A stretch of DNA of 64,000 bases, from positions 2,232,001-2,296,000 of the forward strand of contig NZ_CP117267.1 in NCBI RefSeq assembly GCF_007000325.2. The letters are read 5' to 3'. Shown here piece after piece: positions 9,353-16,333 of the stretch (position 1 is the stretch's first letter; each line of letters starts with the position of its first letter). The notes beneath the pieces were generated by a model. It saw only the letters and a program-made list of their open reading frames with translations. It searched no databases and had not been told where the DNA came from. The position numbers were made by a program, and so were the translations under genes. The DNA is from Rhizobium rhododendri. GTDB lineage: Bacteria > Pseudomonadota > Alphaproteobacteria > Rhizobiales > Rhizobiaceae.

Positions 9353-10147
9353 ATGCTTGCAGTATTTGAAAAAGCCGCGTTGGAAGCGGGTCAGGCCATT
9401 CTGGCCGTCTACCGCTCCGGACATGCGGTGACCCGGAAACTCGACCTGTCGCCCGTAACTGTTGCGGATGAGAGGGCGGAGGTGATCATCCTTGCCCATC
9501 TTGCGGCGGCTTTTCCGGACATTCCCGTCATCGCGGAAGAGGCAGTGGCCGCTGGCTACAGTCCGGCAACCGGCACGACGCCGTTCTTCCTGGTCGATCC
9601 GCTCGACGGCACACGTGAATTCATCGAGCATCGCGACGAATTTACCGTCAACATAGCCTATATCGTTGACGGCAAACCTGTTGCCGGAATCGTCTATGCC
9701 CCTGCCCTCGGCGTGGCCTTCACAGGCGAGGATGGCGTGGCTGAAAAGCTGGTGGTGGATGCCGACTTCAGGATCGCCAGCCGCACGCCGATCACCGCGC
9801 GCCAGGCTGGTAAAACGCTGACGGGGCTCGCCAGCCGCTGCAACGGCAACGACCGAACCGACGACTTTCTCTCCGACAACGCCGTCAGCGCCTGCACGAT
9901 GATCGGCTCCTCGCTGAAATTCTGCCTGCTCGCCGAAGGCAAGGCGGACGTTTATCCGCGTTTCGCAAGGACGATGGAATGGGACACGGCCGCCGGCGAT
10001 GCCGTGCTTCGCGCAGCAGGCGGAACGACAGTCACCCTCGATGGCAAACCGCTCGGCTATGGCAAGCGAAACCAGCCGACCGACAGCGACTTCGCCAACC
10101 CCGACTTCATCTCATGGGGCGCACGGAATACAGCTTCCGGGGGATAA
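9353..10147 (+). CDS. cysQ: 3'(2'),5'-bisphosphate nucleotidase CysQ
   Basis: The 264-residue inositol-monophosphatase-fold enzyme hydrolyses 3'-phosphoadenosine 5'-phosphate (PAP), a by-product of sulfate assimilation and sulfotransferase reactions. The metal-binding signatures are visible: PVIAEE near residue 60, FLVDPLDGTREFI near residues 78-90, and EWDTAAGDAV near 205-214. Length is normal for CysQ. It appears monocistronic and is followed by a DUF2793 gene after 136 bp. Confidence 0.93.
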   Translation: MLAVFEKAALEAGQAILAVYRSGHAVTRKLDLSPVTVADERAEVIILAHLAAAFPDIPVIAEEAVAAGYSPATGTTPFFLVDPLDGTREFIEHRDEFTVNIAYIVDGKPVAGIVYAPALGVAFTGEDGVAEKLVVDADFRIASRTPITARQAGKTLTGLASRCNGNDRTDDFLSDNAVSACTMIGSSLKFCLLAEGKADVYPRFARTMEWDTAAGDAVLRAAGGTTVTLDGKPLGYGKRNQPTDSDFANPDFISWGARNTASGG

Positions 10148-10283
10148 ACCGTCCGGAAAATCCAGCAAAAACAACGCCGACTAGCGTTTTTCATCCCCGC
10201 ACCCTCCATCGGCTTTAAACTCCACGGTGAATGACGCCGGCAAGCTGACCTGAAAGCTCCGGCCCACACCGCGGGAGATGCCC

Positions 10284-11324
10284 ATGTCAGACCAGACCGC
10301 CAACCTATCCCTGCCCTATATCCTGCCATCCCAGGCTCAAAAGCACGTCACCCATAACGAAGCGTTGCAACGGCTGGATGCCATGGTCCAGCTCGCCATC
10401 ACTGCGACCCGCTCATCGCCACCGCCCGACCCCATCAGCGAGGGCGACTGCTATCTCGTCGCGTCGGCGGCGACAGGCATCTGGTCAGGCAAATCCGCAC
10501 AATTGGCTCTCAGGCAGGACGGAGCCTGGATTTTTCTGCAGCCCCGCACCGGCTGGCGCGCCTGGTTCAAGGCCGACAACCGCCTTCGCGTCCTCGAAGG
10601 CGGCACCTGGAGCGAAATGAGCCTCCCATCCGAGGGCACGATGTCTGCGCTCGGCATCAATGCGTCTACCGATGCCACCAACCGCCTCACCGTCAGCGCT
10701 GCAGCAACGCTGTTCAACAATGCCGGCAACGGCCACCAGATCAAGGTCAACAAGAACTCTTCCGGCGACACTGCCTCACTGCTCTTCCAGACCGGTTGGT
10801 CTGGGCGCGCGGAACTGGGACTGGCGGGCAACGACAGTTTCTCCATCAAGGTCAGCCCGGACGGTGGGACATGGCAGACCGGGCTGTCAGTGTCGCCGCA
10901 GGGCATCGTCGACATGCCGCAACAACCGGCCGCGCGTGCATCGCTCGCCGTCGGCGCGCTGACACCGTCGAGCGGCAGCCAGACCGGCTTTACACAGTTG
11001 AGCGCCGCGCGTGGCGGCTTCGCACTCGGCACGAGCCTCGGTAGCAGCCTCGGCAATCGCCTCGTGGTGCCGGCCGCAGGTCTTTATCTTCTATCATTGA
11101 GCGCAAGCATCCTCACCTCCGCTGGGCATTCCGCCAGCCTTGTCGCCAACGGCAGCACCACGCTTGCCACCGCCAGTGCCGTGGCAAGCAGCAACCCGTT
11201 TCGCCACAGCGGCGTGGGATTGGCCATCCTTAACGCCGGCGATCTGCTGACCTTGCTTCATTCCGGCACGGCGCAATACGATTTCGGCGCCGGTAAAACG
11301 GAGATAACCATAGTCCGGCTTTGA
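10284..11324 (+). CDS. DUF2793 protein (phage/GTA-tail type) with C1q-like C terminus
   Basis: The first 100 residues carry the DUF2793 pattern (LPYILPSQAQKHVTHNEAL, then GDCYLVA and TGWRAWFK), a domain found in phage or gene-transfer-agent tail-associated proteins of alphaproteobacteria. The C-terminal 110 residues (RLVVPAAGLYLLSLSASI, then regular beta-strand spacing) resemble a C1q/TNF-like jelly roll; that is my inference. The ATG at 10284 is preferred over 10278 because GGGAG sits six bases before it. No other phage gene is nearby. A CCGGCAG/CTGCCGG hairpin at 11341-11363 follows the stop. Confidence 0.75.
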   Translation: MSDQTANLSLPYILPSQAQKHVTHNEALQRLDAMVQLAITATRSSPPPDPISEGDCYLVASAATGIWSGKSAQLALRQDGAWIFLQPRTGWRAWFKADNRLRVLEGGTWSEMSLPSEGTMSALGINASTDATNRLTVSAAATLFNNAGNGHQIKVNKNSSGDTASLLFQTGWSGRAELGLAGNDSFSIKVSPDGGTWQTGLSVSPQGIVDMPQQPAARASLAVGALTPSSGSQTGFTQLSAARGGFALGTSLGSSLGNRLVVPAAGLYLLSLSASILTSAGHSASLVANGSTTLATASAVASSNPFRHSGVGLAILNAGDLLTLLHSGTAQYDFGAGKTEITIVRL

Positions 11325-11746
11325 GAAATTAACGGAGAGGCCGGCAGATCCAAAAACTGCCGGTCAATGGCTCGGCCGGCACCGAACGCATCCCCCGACC
11401 TCGCCTCCGCACCGAAAAGCGCGCCCAACGATCCACCAGTTTGCGCCAATCTCTGAGAGATCAGCTGGATGCCATTGAAAAAATACAAAATAATTTCAGC
11501 TGTTCACTGCTGCTCAAAAACACAAAATACTGAATTAGCGACTTAAAAGAAATCCCGCGAATCAGCCAGTTTCTGCGCGAACATAAGGACTTGGCGGCGA
11601 TCGGCGACGATTGGAAAGCCGCCGCAAATCACTTGCGCGCCACACTCCGTAAAATTGTTATCAAAGTGTTACTGAGGGCTTAGTCAATTTTTAAATGTGG
11701 CGAGATACAGTCCTGGAAGTGGTCTTGAGTGTGTGTAGAGAGTCCA
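11325..11746. other. Intergenic region upstream of sciP
   Basis: These 422 bp are AT-rich from 11480 to 11700. The hairpin 11341-11363 (7-bp arms) belongs to the upstream gene's 3' end. GANTC methylation sites occur at 11559-11563 (GAATC) and 11740-11744 (GAGTC), the latter just before the sciP start. Several TTAA-containing stretches are present but no clean TTAA-N7-TTAA CtrA box was seen. Confidence 0.5.
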
Positions 11747-12022
11747 ATGACCGAAATGATACGTCCCCGGGTGAAATACGTCATCGGCCCCGATGGCAGC
11801 CCCCTTACGATTGCTGACCTGCCCCCGCCCAATACGCGGCGCTGGGTCATCCGCCGTAAAGCTGAGGTTGTCGCGGCTGTGCGCGGTGGCCTGTTGAGCC
11901 TGGAAGAAGCCTGTGACCGCTATACGCTGACGGTCGAGGAGTTTCTGTCTTGGCAGTCCTCCATCAGCAGCCATGGTCTTGCCGGCCTGCGCACCACGCG
12001 CATCCAGCAATATCGCCACTGA
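11747..12022 (+). CDS. sciP: CtrA inhibitor SciP (DUF1153)
   Basis: The 91-residue DUF1153 protein contains a helix-turn-helix of the Trp-repressor type (RRKAEVVAAVRGGLLSLEEACDRYTLTVEEFLSWQ, about residues 36-70). In Caulobacter SciP binds the CtrA/DNA complex and blocks CtrA-activated transcription in G1 cells. Here it lies 1.5 kb from ctrA itself. The start MTEMIRPRVKYVIG is the conserved N terminus; an upstream start at 11729 would add six unrelated residues. Confidence 0.92.
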   Translation: MTEMIRPRVKYVIGPDGSPLTIADLPPPNTRRWVIRRKAEVVAAVRGGLLSLEEACDRYTLTVEEFLSWQSSISSHGLAGLRTTRIQQYRH

Positions 12023-12047
12023 CGCGATAACCTGATCTTCACAGAAC

Positions 12048-12517
12048 CTATTTTTTCGGGCCCGATCCATTCCTCAGGAGGAAATGGAGGAGGCCCGAAA
12101 TTATTGTCGAGCCCGCGTAAAACCAGAGACCGGGCTGCGTGAAAGCGCTCGCCAGACCACTGGTCTTGGCAGCCGCGATTACAATTGCCACGAGCATCAC
12201 ATCCATCATCGACCAGCGCGAGAGTTGCGGAACGACCCGCTCGAAAAATGCCCCGCCTTCGCCCCTGCCATCGCTGGACAGGGCCTCCATCGCCAGGGCC
12301 ACGAGTTTCACGATCGGCAACCCGATCGACACGACAGCCACGACTACCGAAAGCACAACGTTGCCGCTCTGCCAGAGCGATGCGACGATGGCAAGCAACG
12401 ACGGCGTCTCGCTGAAAAATAGAGCCGGTCGAAACGCACCAGCGGCAAGACCAAGCCGAGGGCCAGGAAAAATGGCGCCGCAATCAGGAGAACGGCCCTG
12501 ACGCTCCTGATGTCCAT
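12048..12517 (-). pseudogene. Paraquat-inducible protein A-like membrane protein, single-base frameshift
   Basis: Two frames together encode one PqiA-domain protein of about 156 residues. Frame one starts at 12517 behind GGAGGA and reads MDIRSVRAVLLIAAPFF to RFDRLYF. The second frame resumes FSETPSLLAIVASLWQSG and runs to the stop, including the family motif SRWSMMDVMLVAIVIAA and about four membrane helices. The frames meet at a run of five T on the coding strand (A5 at 12415-12419); a sixth T would restore the ORF. It may be a real pseudogene, a sequencing error, or less likely a slippage site. The gene is convergent with sciP. Confidence 0.8.
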
Positions 12518-12606
12518 GACCCGATCCTCCAAGACGATGCTGCGGGTGCAGCGATAGCCTGAAGCCGGCCCGGGGCGCAACTGTGCCCCGAATGGAGAGC
12601 GGTCGG

Positions 12607-12656
12607 AAAAACGCCAAAAACCGTGCATGGCTGGCCACCAGGCCAGTCATGCACGG
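12607..12656 (-). terminator. Intrinsic terminator downstream of fliJ
   Basis: CCGTGCATGGCTGGCC (12621-12636) pairs with 12641-12656 around an ACCA loop: 16 pairs with one G-U. On the minus strand the stem is followed by TTTTTGGCGTTTTT, so it should terminate the fliJ transcript, which ends at 12697. Confidence 0.85.
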
Positions 12657-12696
12657 CTCTTCGCGATGACTTTCACAAACCCCAGCGAAGATGCGA

Positions 12697-13047
12697 TCAG
12701 GCGCGGGCTCTCGCCCCCCCGTCACGCTCTTCCAGCGCTGCCGCCTTGGCATACTCGGCCTGCATCTCTTCGAGAGTGCTTTCCAAGGCCTCCTCCTGCG
12801 TCCGCAGTTCCCGGATCGAGACCTGCAGGTTGTCCGCACGCTGCCGCGCGGCCTTGGCAAAAGTCGGATAGGCAAAGTGGTTCGGGTCCGTAATTCCGGA
12901 CTTTTTCTCTTCCAAGACGATCTGGCTCTCCAGATCCTTGGTCATCCTGTCGAATTCCGCTGTCATCATTTGCAACTGCTGCAACTGGCGACGTTTTTCG
13001 TTTACCTGGAACTCTTTCAGACGGACTAGGCTCTCACGTGACTTCAT
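12697..13047 (-). CDS. fliJ: FliJ-like flagellar export chaperone
   Basis: The 116-residue, almost wholly helical coiled-coil protein begins MKSRESLVRLKEFQVNEKRRQLQQLQ, the FliJ pattern. FliJ works with the FliI ATPase in type III flagellar export. The start at 13047 has GGGAG at eight-base spacing; 13053 would be too close to it. It is divergent from ctrA across 439 bp, and CtrA controls flagellar genes in alphaproteobacteria, so joint control from this gap is plausible. No other flagellar gene is in the window. Confidence 0.8.
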   Translation of the reverse strand: MKSRESLVRLKEFQVNEKRRQLQQLQMMTAEFDRMTKDLESQIVLEEKKSGITDPNHFAYPTFAKAARQRADNLQVSIRELRTQEEALESTLEEMQAEYAKAAALEERDGGARARA

Positions 13048-13187
13048 ACGCATTACTCCCGTGATGAGAGACCCCGGATCTCTACACATTACCCGCCCAC
13101 GTCGATTTGAATCGCAATGGGACAAAAAAATTCCGGCGGCGTTAACAAAAAGCTACCTCTGGTAACCTTTCGTTTACGGGCATCGTT

Positions 13188-13206
13188 AATGATAGGCCCT
13201 ATCATT
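13188..13206. promoter_or_regulatory. Perfect 19-nt dyad in the fliJ/ctrA gap
   Basis: AATGATAGG-C-CCTATCATT has 9-bp arms around one centre base. It lies about 140 bp upstream of fliJ and 280 bp upstream of ctrA. The short spacing and symmetry fit a dimeric regulator's operator; the protein is unknown. Confidence 0.5.
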
Positions 13207-13391
13207 TAAGGGTCGGTAAATACCTCGGACGAAATCGAAACAAAGGCATTATCGATTCAAAAGAATCAGTTGGCTTATTTTCTTAATGTAGAAGTTAAGA
13301 AAATCGGAATGCTGATTTGCGTGGAAAATCAGGGAAGTGAGAAAAATATTTAATAAAGTCGATACAGCTTGCCAGATGGAATCAGAATTTG

Positions 13392-13399
13392 TTAACCAT
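13392..13399 (+). promoter_or_regulatory. Candidate CtrA box in the ctrA promoter
   Basis: TTAACCAT, the first half of the CtrA recognition sequence, lies 88 bp before the ctrA start. ctrA is autoregulated in related species. A second TTAA half is not present at ideal spacing. Confidence 0.5.
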
Positions 13400-13486
13400 T
13401 CCGTGGCAGCTTTCAAATCAGGCAGTGGTTGAATCGGTATCGCGTAGGAGGCTTTCGACCTTTCGGCGGCGGTAAAGGGGAATATT

Positions 13487-14188
13487 ATGCGGGTTCTACT
13501 CATTGAAGACGACAGCGCGACAGCGCAGAGCATCGAATTGATGCTCAAATCCGAAAGCTTCAACGTCTACACGACCGACCTCGGTGAAGAGGGCGTGGAT
13601 CTTGGCAAGCTGTATGACTATGATATCATTCTACTCGATTTGAACCTTCCAGACATGTCTGGCTACGAAGTTCTTCGTACGCTGCGTCTGTCGAAGGTCA
13701 AGACACCGATCCTCATCCTCTCCGGCATGGCCGGCATCGAGGACAAGGTTCGCGGTCTCGGCTTCGGTGCCGACGATTACATGACAAAGCCGTTCCACAA
13801 GGACGAACTGGTCGCTCGCATTCATGCGATCGTCCGTCGCTCCAAGGGTCACGCCCAGTCGGTCATCTCGACGGGCGAACTGATCGTCAACCTCGACGCC
13901 AAGACCGTCGAAGTCGGCGGCCAGCGTGTCCACCTGACTGGCAAGGAATACCAGATGCTGGAGTTGCTTTCGCTCCGCAAGGGTACGACCCTCACCAAGG
14001 AAATGTTCCTGAACCACCTCTATGGCGGCATGGACGAACCGGAACTGAAGATCATCGACGTCTTCATCTGCAAGCTTCGCAAGAAGCTCGCCAATGCGGC
14101 CGGCGGTGCGAACTACATCGAAACAGTCTGGGGCCGCGGCTATGTGCTGCGCGAACCGGAAAGCAGCAGCTACGCCGAAAGCGCCTGA
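13487..14188 (+). CDS. ctrA: Cell-cycle response regulator CtrA
   Basis: The 233-residue OmpR-type response regulator has the phosphoacceptor D51 ([13 protein letters not shown]), acidic pocket EDD at 7-9, K in [10 protein letters not shown], and a C-terminal winged helix ([24 protein letters not shown] to [10 protein letters not shown]). It is the essential master regulator of the alphaproteobacterial cell cycle, phosphorylated through CckA-ChpT. The C terminus ends in ESA, so the double-Ala ClpXP tail of the Caulobacter protein is modified. An AAGGGGA ribosome-binding site precedes the ATG, and a strong terminator follows at 14223-14256. The neighbouring chpT and sciP encode direct partners. 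Confidence 0.97.
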   Translation: MRVLLIEDDSATAQSIELMLKSESFNVYTTDLGEEGVDLGKLYDYDIILLDLNLPDMSGYEVLRTLRLSKVKTPILILSGMAGIEDKVRGLGFGADDYMTKPFHKDELVARIHAIVRRSKGHAQSVISTGELIVNLDAKTVEVGGQRVHLTGKEYQMLELLSLRKGTTLTKEMFLNHLYGGMDEPELKIIDVFICKLRKKLANAAGGANYIETVWGRGYVLREPESSSYAESA

Positions 14189-14222
14189 GCTACCCGACGG
14201 AACCCGACCACTGCCACATATC

Positions 14223-14256
14223 AAAAATCCCGCCTCGGCAACGAAGCGGGATTTTT
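14223..14256 (+). terminator. Intrinsic terminator of ctrA
   Basis: AAAAATCCCGC (14223-14233) pairs perfectly with GCGGGATTTTT (14246-14256) around a 12-nt loop. Flanking A and T runs make it able to terminate in both directions. Confidence 0.9.
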
Positions 14257-14305
14257 AGTGGCAATCGTTCGGGCGAAGCAGATCGGAAACTTGCGTGCTT
14301 GATCC

Positions 14306-14668
14306 TCAGGCTGCGATGGCGCGGTTGCCGAACACGGCCGTCAGGATCTTGCGGTCGAATGGCTTCAGCAGGAAATCTGTCGCCCCTGCCCGCTTGCCGG
14401 CCATCAACTTCTTGAGATCGGCTTCGACGACACAGTAGTAGATTTTCACGTCCTTGCCCTCTGGCATGGCGCGGATCGCGGCAATAAGCTCGAGCGCGCC
14501 GTCCATGCCGGCATCGACGATCATGTAATGCGGAATACCGGATTCGAAACGGCTCAGCGCTTCGTGCGCGTTCGATGCCTCGCTGACGAGGAAATCGAGT
14601 TCGGACAGAATGCGCATGCCGACCTTGCGCACGACGTCGGATGTGTCGGCTATCATGAACCGCTGCAT
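14306..14668 (-). CDS. Single-domain response regulator (CheY-like) beside chpT
   Basis: The 120-residue receiver domain has D52 as probable phosphoacceptor (YMIVDAGMDG) and K102 in FLLKPF. The usual acidic pair near the N terminus is reduced to ADT (D8 only), so magnesium binding may differ. The start is ATG 14668 with AAGGAG six bases upstream; a TTG six bases earlier is less likely. It lies 110 bp downstream of chpT on the same strand. No output domain is present, so it probably acts through protein contacts in the CckA-ChpT-CtrA network or in motility; that is inference. Confidence 0.85.
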   Translation of the reverse strand: MQRFMIADTSDVVRKVGMRILSELDFLVSEASNAHEALSRFESGIPHYMIVDAGMDGALELIAAIRAMPEGKDVKIYYCVVEADLKKLMAGKRAGATDFLLKPFDRKILTAVFGNRAIAA

Positions 14669-14778
14669 GGGCAACTCCTTTGCATCGAACCACTGTCCAA
14701 GGAACGCGTCTTCGCGAAAGACGATAGTGGCTCGACGCTAAAGAAATCGTTACTTTTCCCCGTCAGCGCAACGCAGGG

Positions 14779-15426
14779 TTAAGCCGCCCGCATCTCTACG
14801 ACGTATGTTATCTCTTCGGCCGTTGCGGTGTAGGTGATGTCCATCCCGCTCTCGTCGGCCAGCAGCACCGTGTAATAGGGCTGCACGGAATGGGCATCGA
14901 TCGCTTCCTCGATGACACCATTGCAGATCTCGGCGAATTTCGCCGGAACGCGCATCAGCTTGCCCTTGACGACAAGTGTGAACTTCGCGTCGAATTCTGG
15001 ATTTTCGAGGGTCACGTCGATCGTGCCGCCGCGCGGGATGGACGCATAGGCGACCAGGAACAGGTTGAGAAGCAGCTTGACCCGGTTCTTGGCGACAATC
15101 GCCCGCGGTCCGTTCCAGACGACGGTTGCCTTCTTCTCGGCCTCGGCGAAATCCTTGGCGGCGCGCTCGGCTTCGCCCGTATCGATGGAAGCACCGACAG
15201 ACCCGGATGCACCGAAGGCGATGCGCGCAAACTTCAGCCGTACCGAGGCATTCAGCGCGCTCGTGCGGATGAGATCCATGGCATCCGCATCAGCGCCGCC
15301 CTCGTCCAGCAGTTCCAGTCCGTTGTTGATGGCGCCGACGGGCGAAATGACATCGTGGCAAACGCGGCTGCACAGGAGCGCGGCCAGATCCGTCCCATTC
15401 AAAGTCAGATTCGGATTTCTTGACAT
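14779..15426 (-). CDS. chpT: Histidine phosphotransferase ChpT
   Basis: The 215-residue protein has the DHp-like helix with phospho-histidine H24 in CSRVCHDVISPVGAINNGLELL, then a degenerate ATPase-like domain. ChpT passes phosphate from the hybrid kinase CckA to CtrA and CpdR. Length matches other rhizobial ChpT proteins. It is 590 bp from the end of ctrA with a response regulator between them, and divergent from eipA. Confidence 0.92.
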   Translation of the reverse strand: MSRNPNLTLNGTDLAALLCSRVCHDVISPVGAINNGLELLDEGGADADAMDLIRTSALNASVRLKFARIAFGASGSVGASIDTGEAERAAKDFAEAEKKATVVWNGPRAIVAKNRVKLLLNLFLVAYASIPRGGTIDVTLENPEFDAKFTLVVKGKLMRVPAKFAEICNGVIEEAIDAHSVQPYYTVLLADESGMDITYTATAEEITYVVEMRAA

Positions 15427-15538
15427 TCATTGTCTCCTGTATGCCGGGCGAGGTTTCATGACCTGACATTGGCACGGCAAGTTTGCACGGGGATTACCAG
15501 TTTCAGCATCTGTTGCGCCATAAAGACACCATATTTGG

Positions 15539-15553
15539 TAAACCGATTGTTAA
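15539..15553 (+). promoter_or_regulatory. Candidate CtrA box upstream of eipA
   Basis: TAAA-N7-TTAA (TAAACCGATTGTTAA) differs by one base from the TTAA-N7-TTAA CtrA consensus and lies about 70 bp before the eipA start. In Brucella, eipA is a reported CtrA target. Confidence 0.45.
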
Positions 15554-15623
15554 GAGGATCAACGCAAAATGCGGCCATCGTCGGGCGCATGCTTTGCGCC
15601 CACTGAGATGAACGGATGAGCCT

Positions 15624-16217
15624 ATGCGCAATCAAATCCTACGCAGACTATTCGGCCTCGGAATGGTGGCTGCATTCGCCGCCCTCGTCAGTGTTTCCTT
15701 GCCCATGCGCGCGGCGGAAGCAGCGCCCAACAGCGGCCAGTACACCGTTCAGGAGATCATCGACGCCGGCCATTCTTTCTTCGGCTCCACCAGCGGCGGC
15801 CTTGCCAAGGTTGTCGAGACCGCCTTTGAGCGCTACGGCCTGCCGAACGGCTACATCCTCGGACAGGAGGGCTCCGGCGCCTTCATCGCCGGCCTGACCT
15901 ATGGCGAGGGCCAGCTCAACACCAAGAACGCAGGCGAGCACCCGCTCTACTGGCAGGGTCCATCGCTCGGCTTCGACTATGGCGGCCAGGGCACCCGCGT
16001 CATGATGCTGGTCTACAACCTCGCCAACACCGAAGCGATCTACACCCGCTTCGGAGGCATCAGCGGCCAGGCATTTGTGATCGCCGGCGTCGGCATGACC
16101 GCGCTGAAAAACAACAACATCGTCGTCGTGCCGATCCGCACCGGTATCGGTGCCCGTCTCGGCCTCAACCTCGGCTATCTCAAGGTCACGCCGCAACCGA
16201 CCTGGAACCCCTTCTGA
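15624..16217 (+). CDS. eipA: Periplasmic envelope-integrity protein EipA (DUF1134)
   Basis: The 197-residue protein starts with a basic N terminus, a hydrophobic core and an Ala-rich cleavage region (MRAAEAAPNSG, cut near residue 33), so it should be exported to the periplasm. The rest is the DUF1134 domain (YTVQEIIDAGHSFFGSTSGGLA to GYLKVTPQPTWNPF). The Brucella homologue EipA folds as a small beta barrel, supports envelope integrity and is linked to CtrA. The gene is divergent from chpT and has a CtrA-like box upstream. Confidence 0.88.
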   Translation: MRNQILRRLFGLGMVAAFAALVSVSLPMRAAEAAPNSGQYTVQEIIDAGHSFFGSTSGGLAKVVETAFERYGLPNGYILGQEGSGAFIAGLTYGEGQLNTKNAGEHPLYWQGPSLGFDYGGQGTRVMMLVYNLANTEAIYTRFGGISGQAFVIAGVGMTALKNNNIVVVPIRTGIGARLGLNLGYLKVTPQPTWNPF

Positions 16218-16333
16218 CCAGGCGACCCCGACCGCGATATTAACCGCGCACGGACATGAAGCTTGCCCGATGGCAGGCTTCCTGCTTAATTTCCACCTCC
16301 GCTCTATGCCCAAGTACAGGTGATTGCCGCGCC

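Larger units (their letters stand above)
13109..13435. promoter_or_regulatory. Cluster of five GANTC (CcrM) sites upstream of ctrA
   Basis: GANTC occurs at 13109-13113, 13254-13258, 13263-13267, 13379-13383 and 13431-13435 within 327 bp, against about one expected by chance. CcrM methylation of GANTC times ctrA transcription in Caulobacter. The density here suggests the same mode of control. Confidence 0.7.

Noticed and set aside
10284..11324. Prophage or gene-transfer-agent cluster
   Set aside because: Only one phage-like gene is present; no capsid, portal, terminase, integrase or att repeats were found nearby.
11341..11363. CCGGCAG/CTGCCGG hairpin as a terminator after the DUF2793 gene
   Set aside because: The stem is only 7 bp and is followed by TCAATGG, with no T-tract; it is mentioned but not called as a terminator.
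12415..12419. Programmed frameshifting in the PqiA-like gene
   Set aside because: T5 is short for a slippery site, no stimulatory structure or internal Shine-Dalgarno is evident, and no PqiA relative is known to use frameshifting. A deletion or error is simpler.
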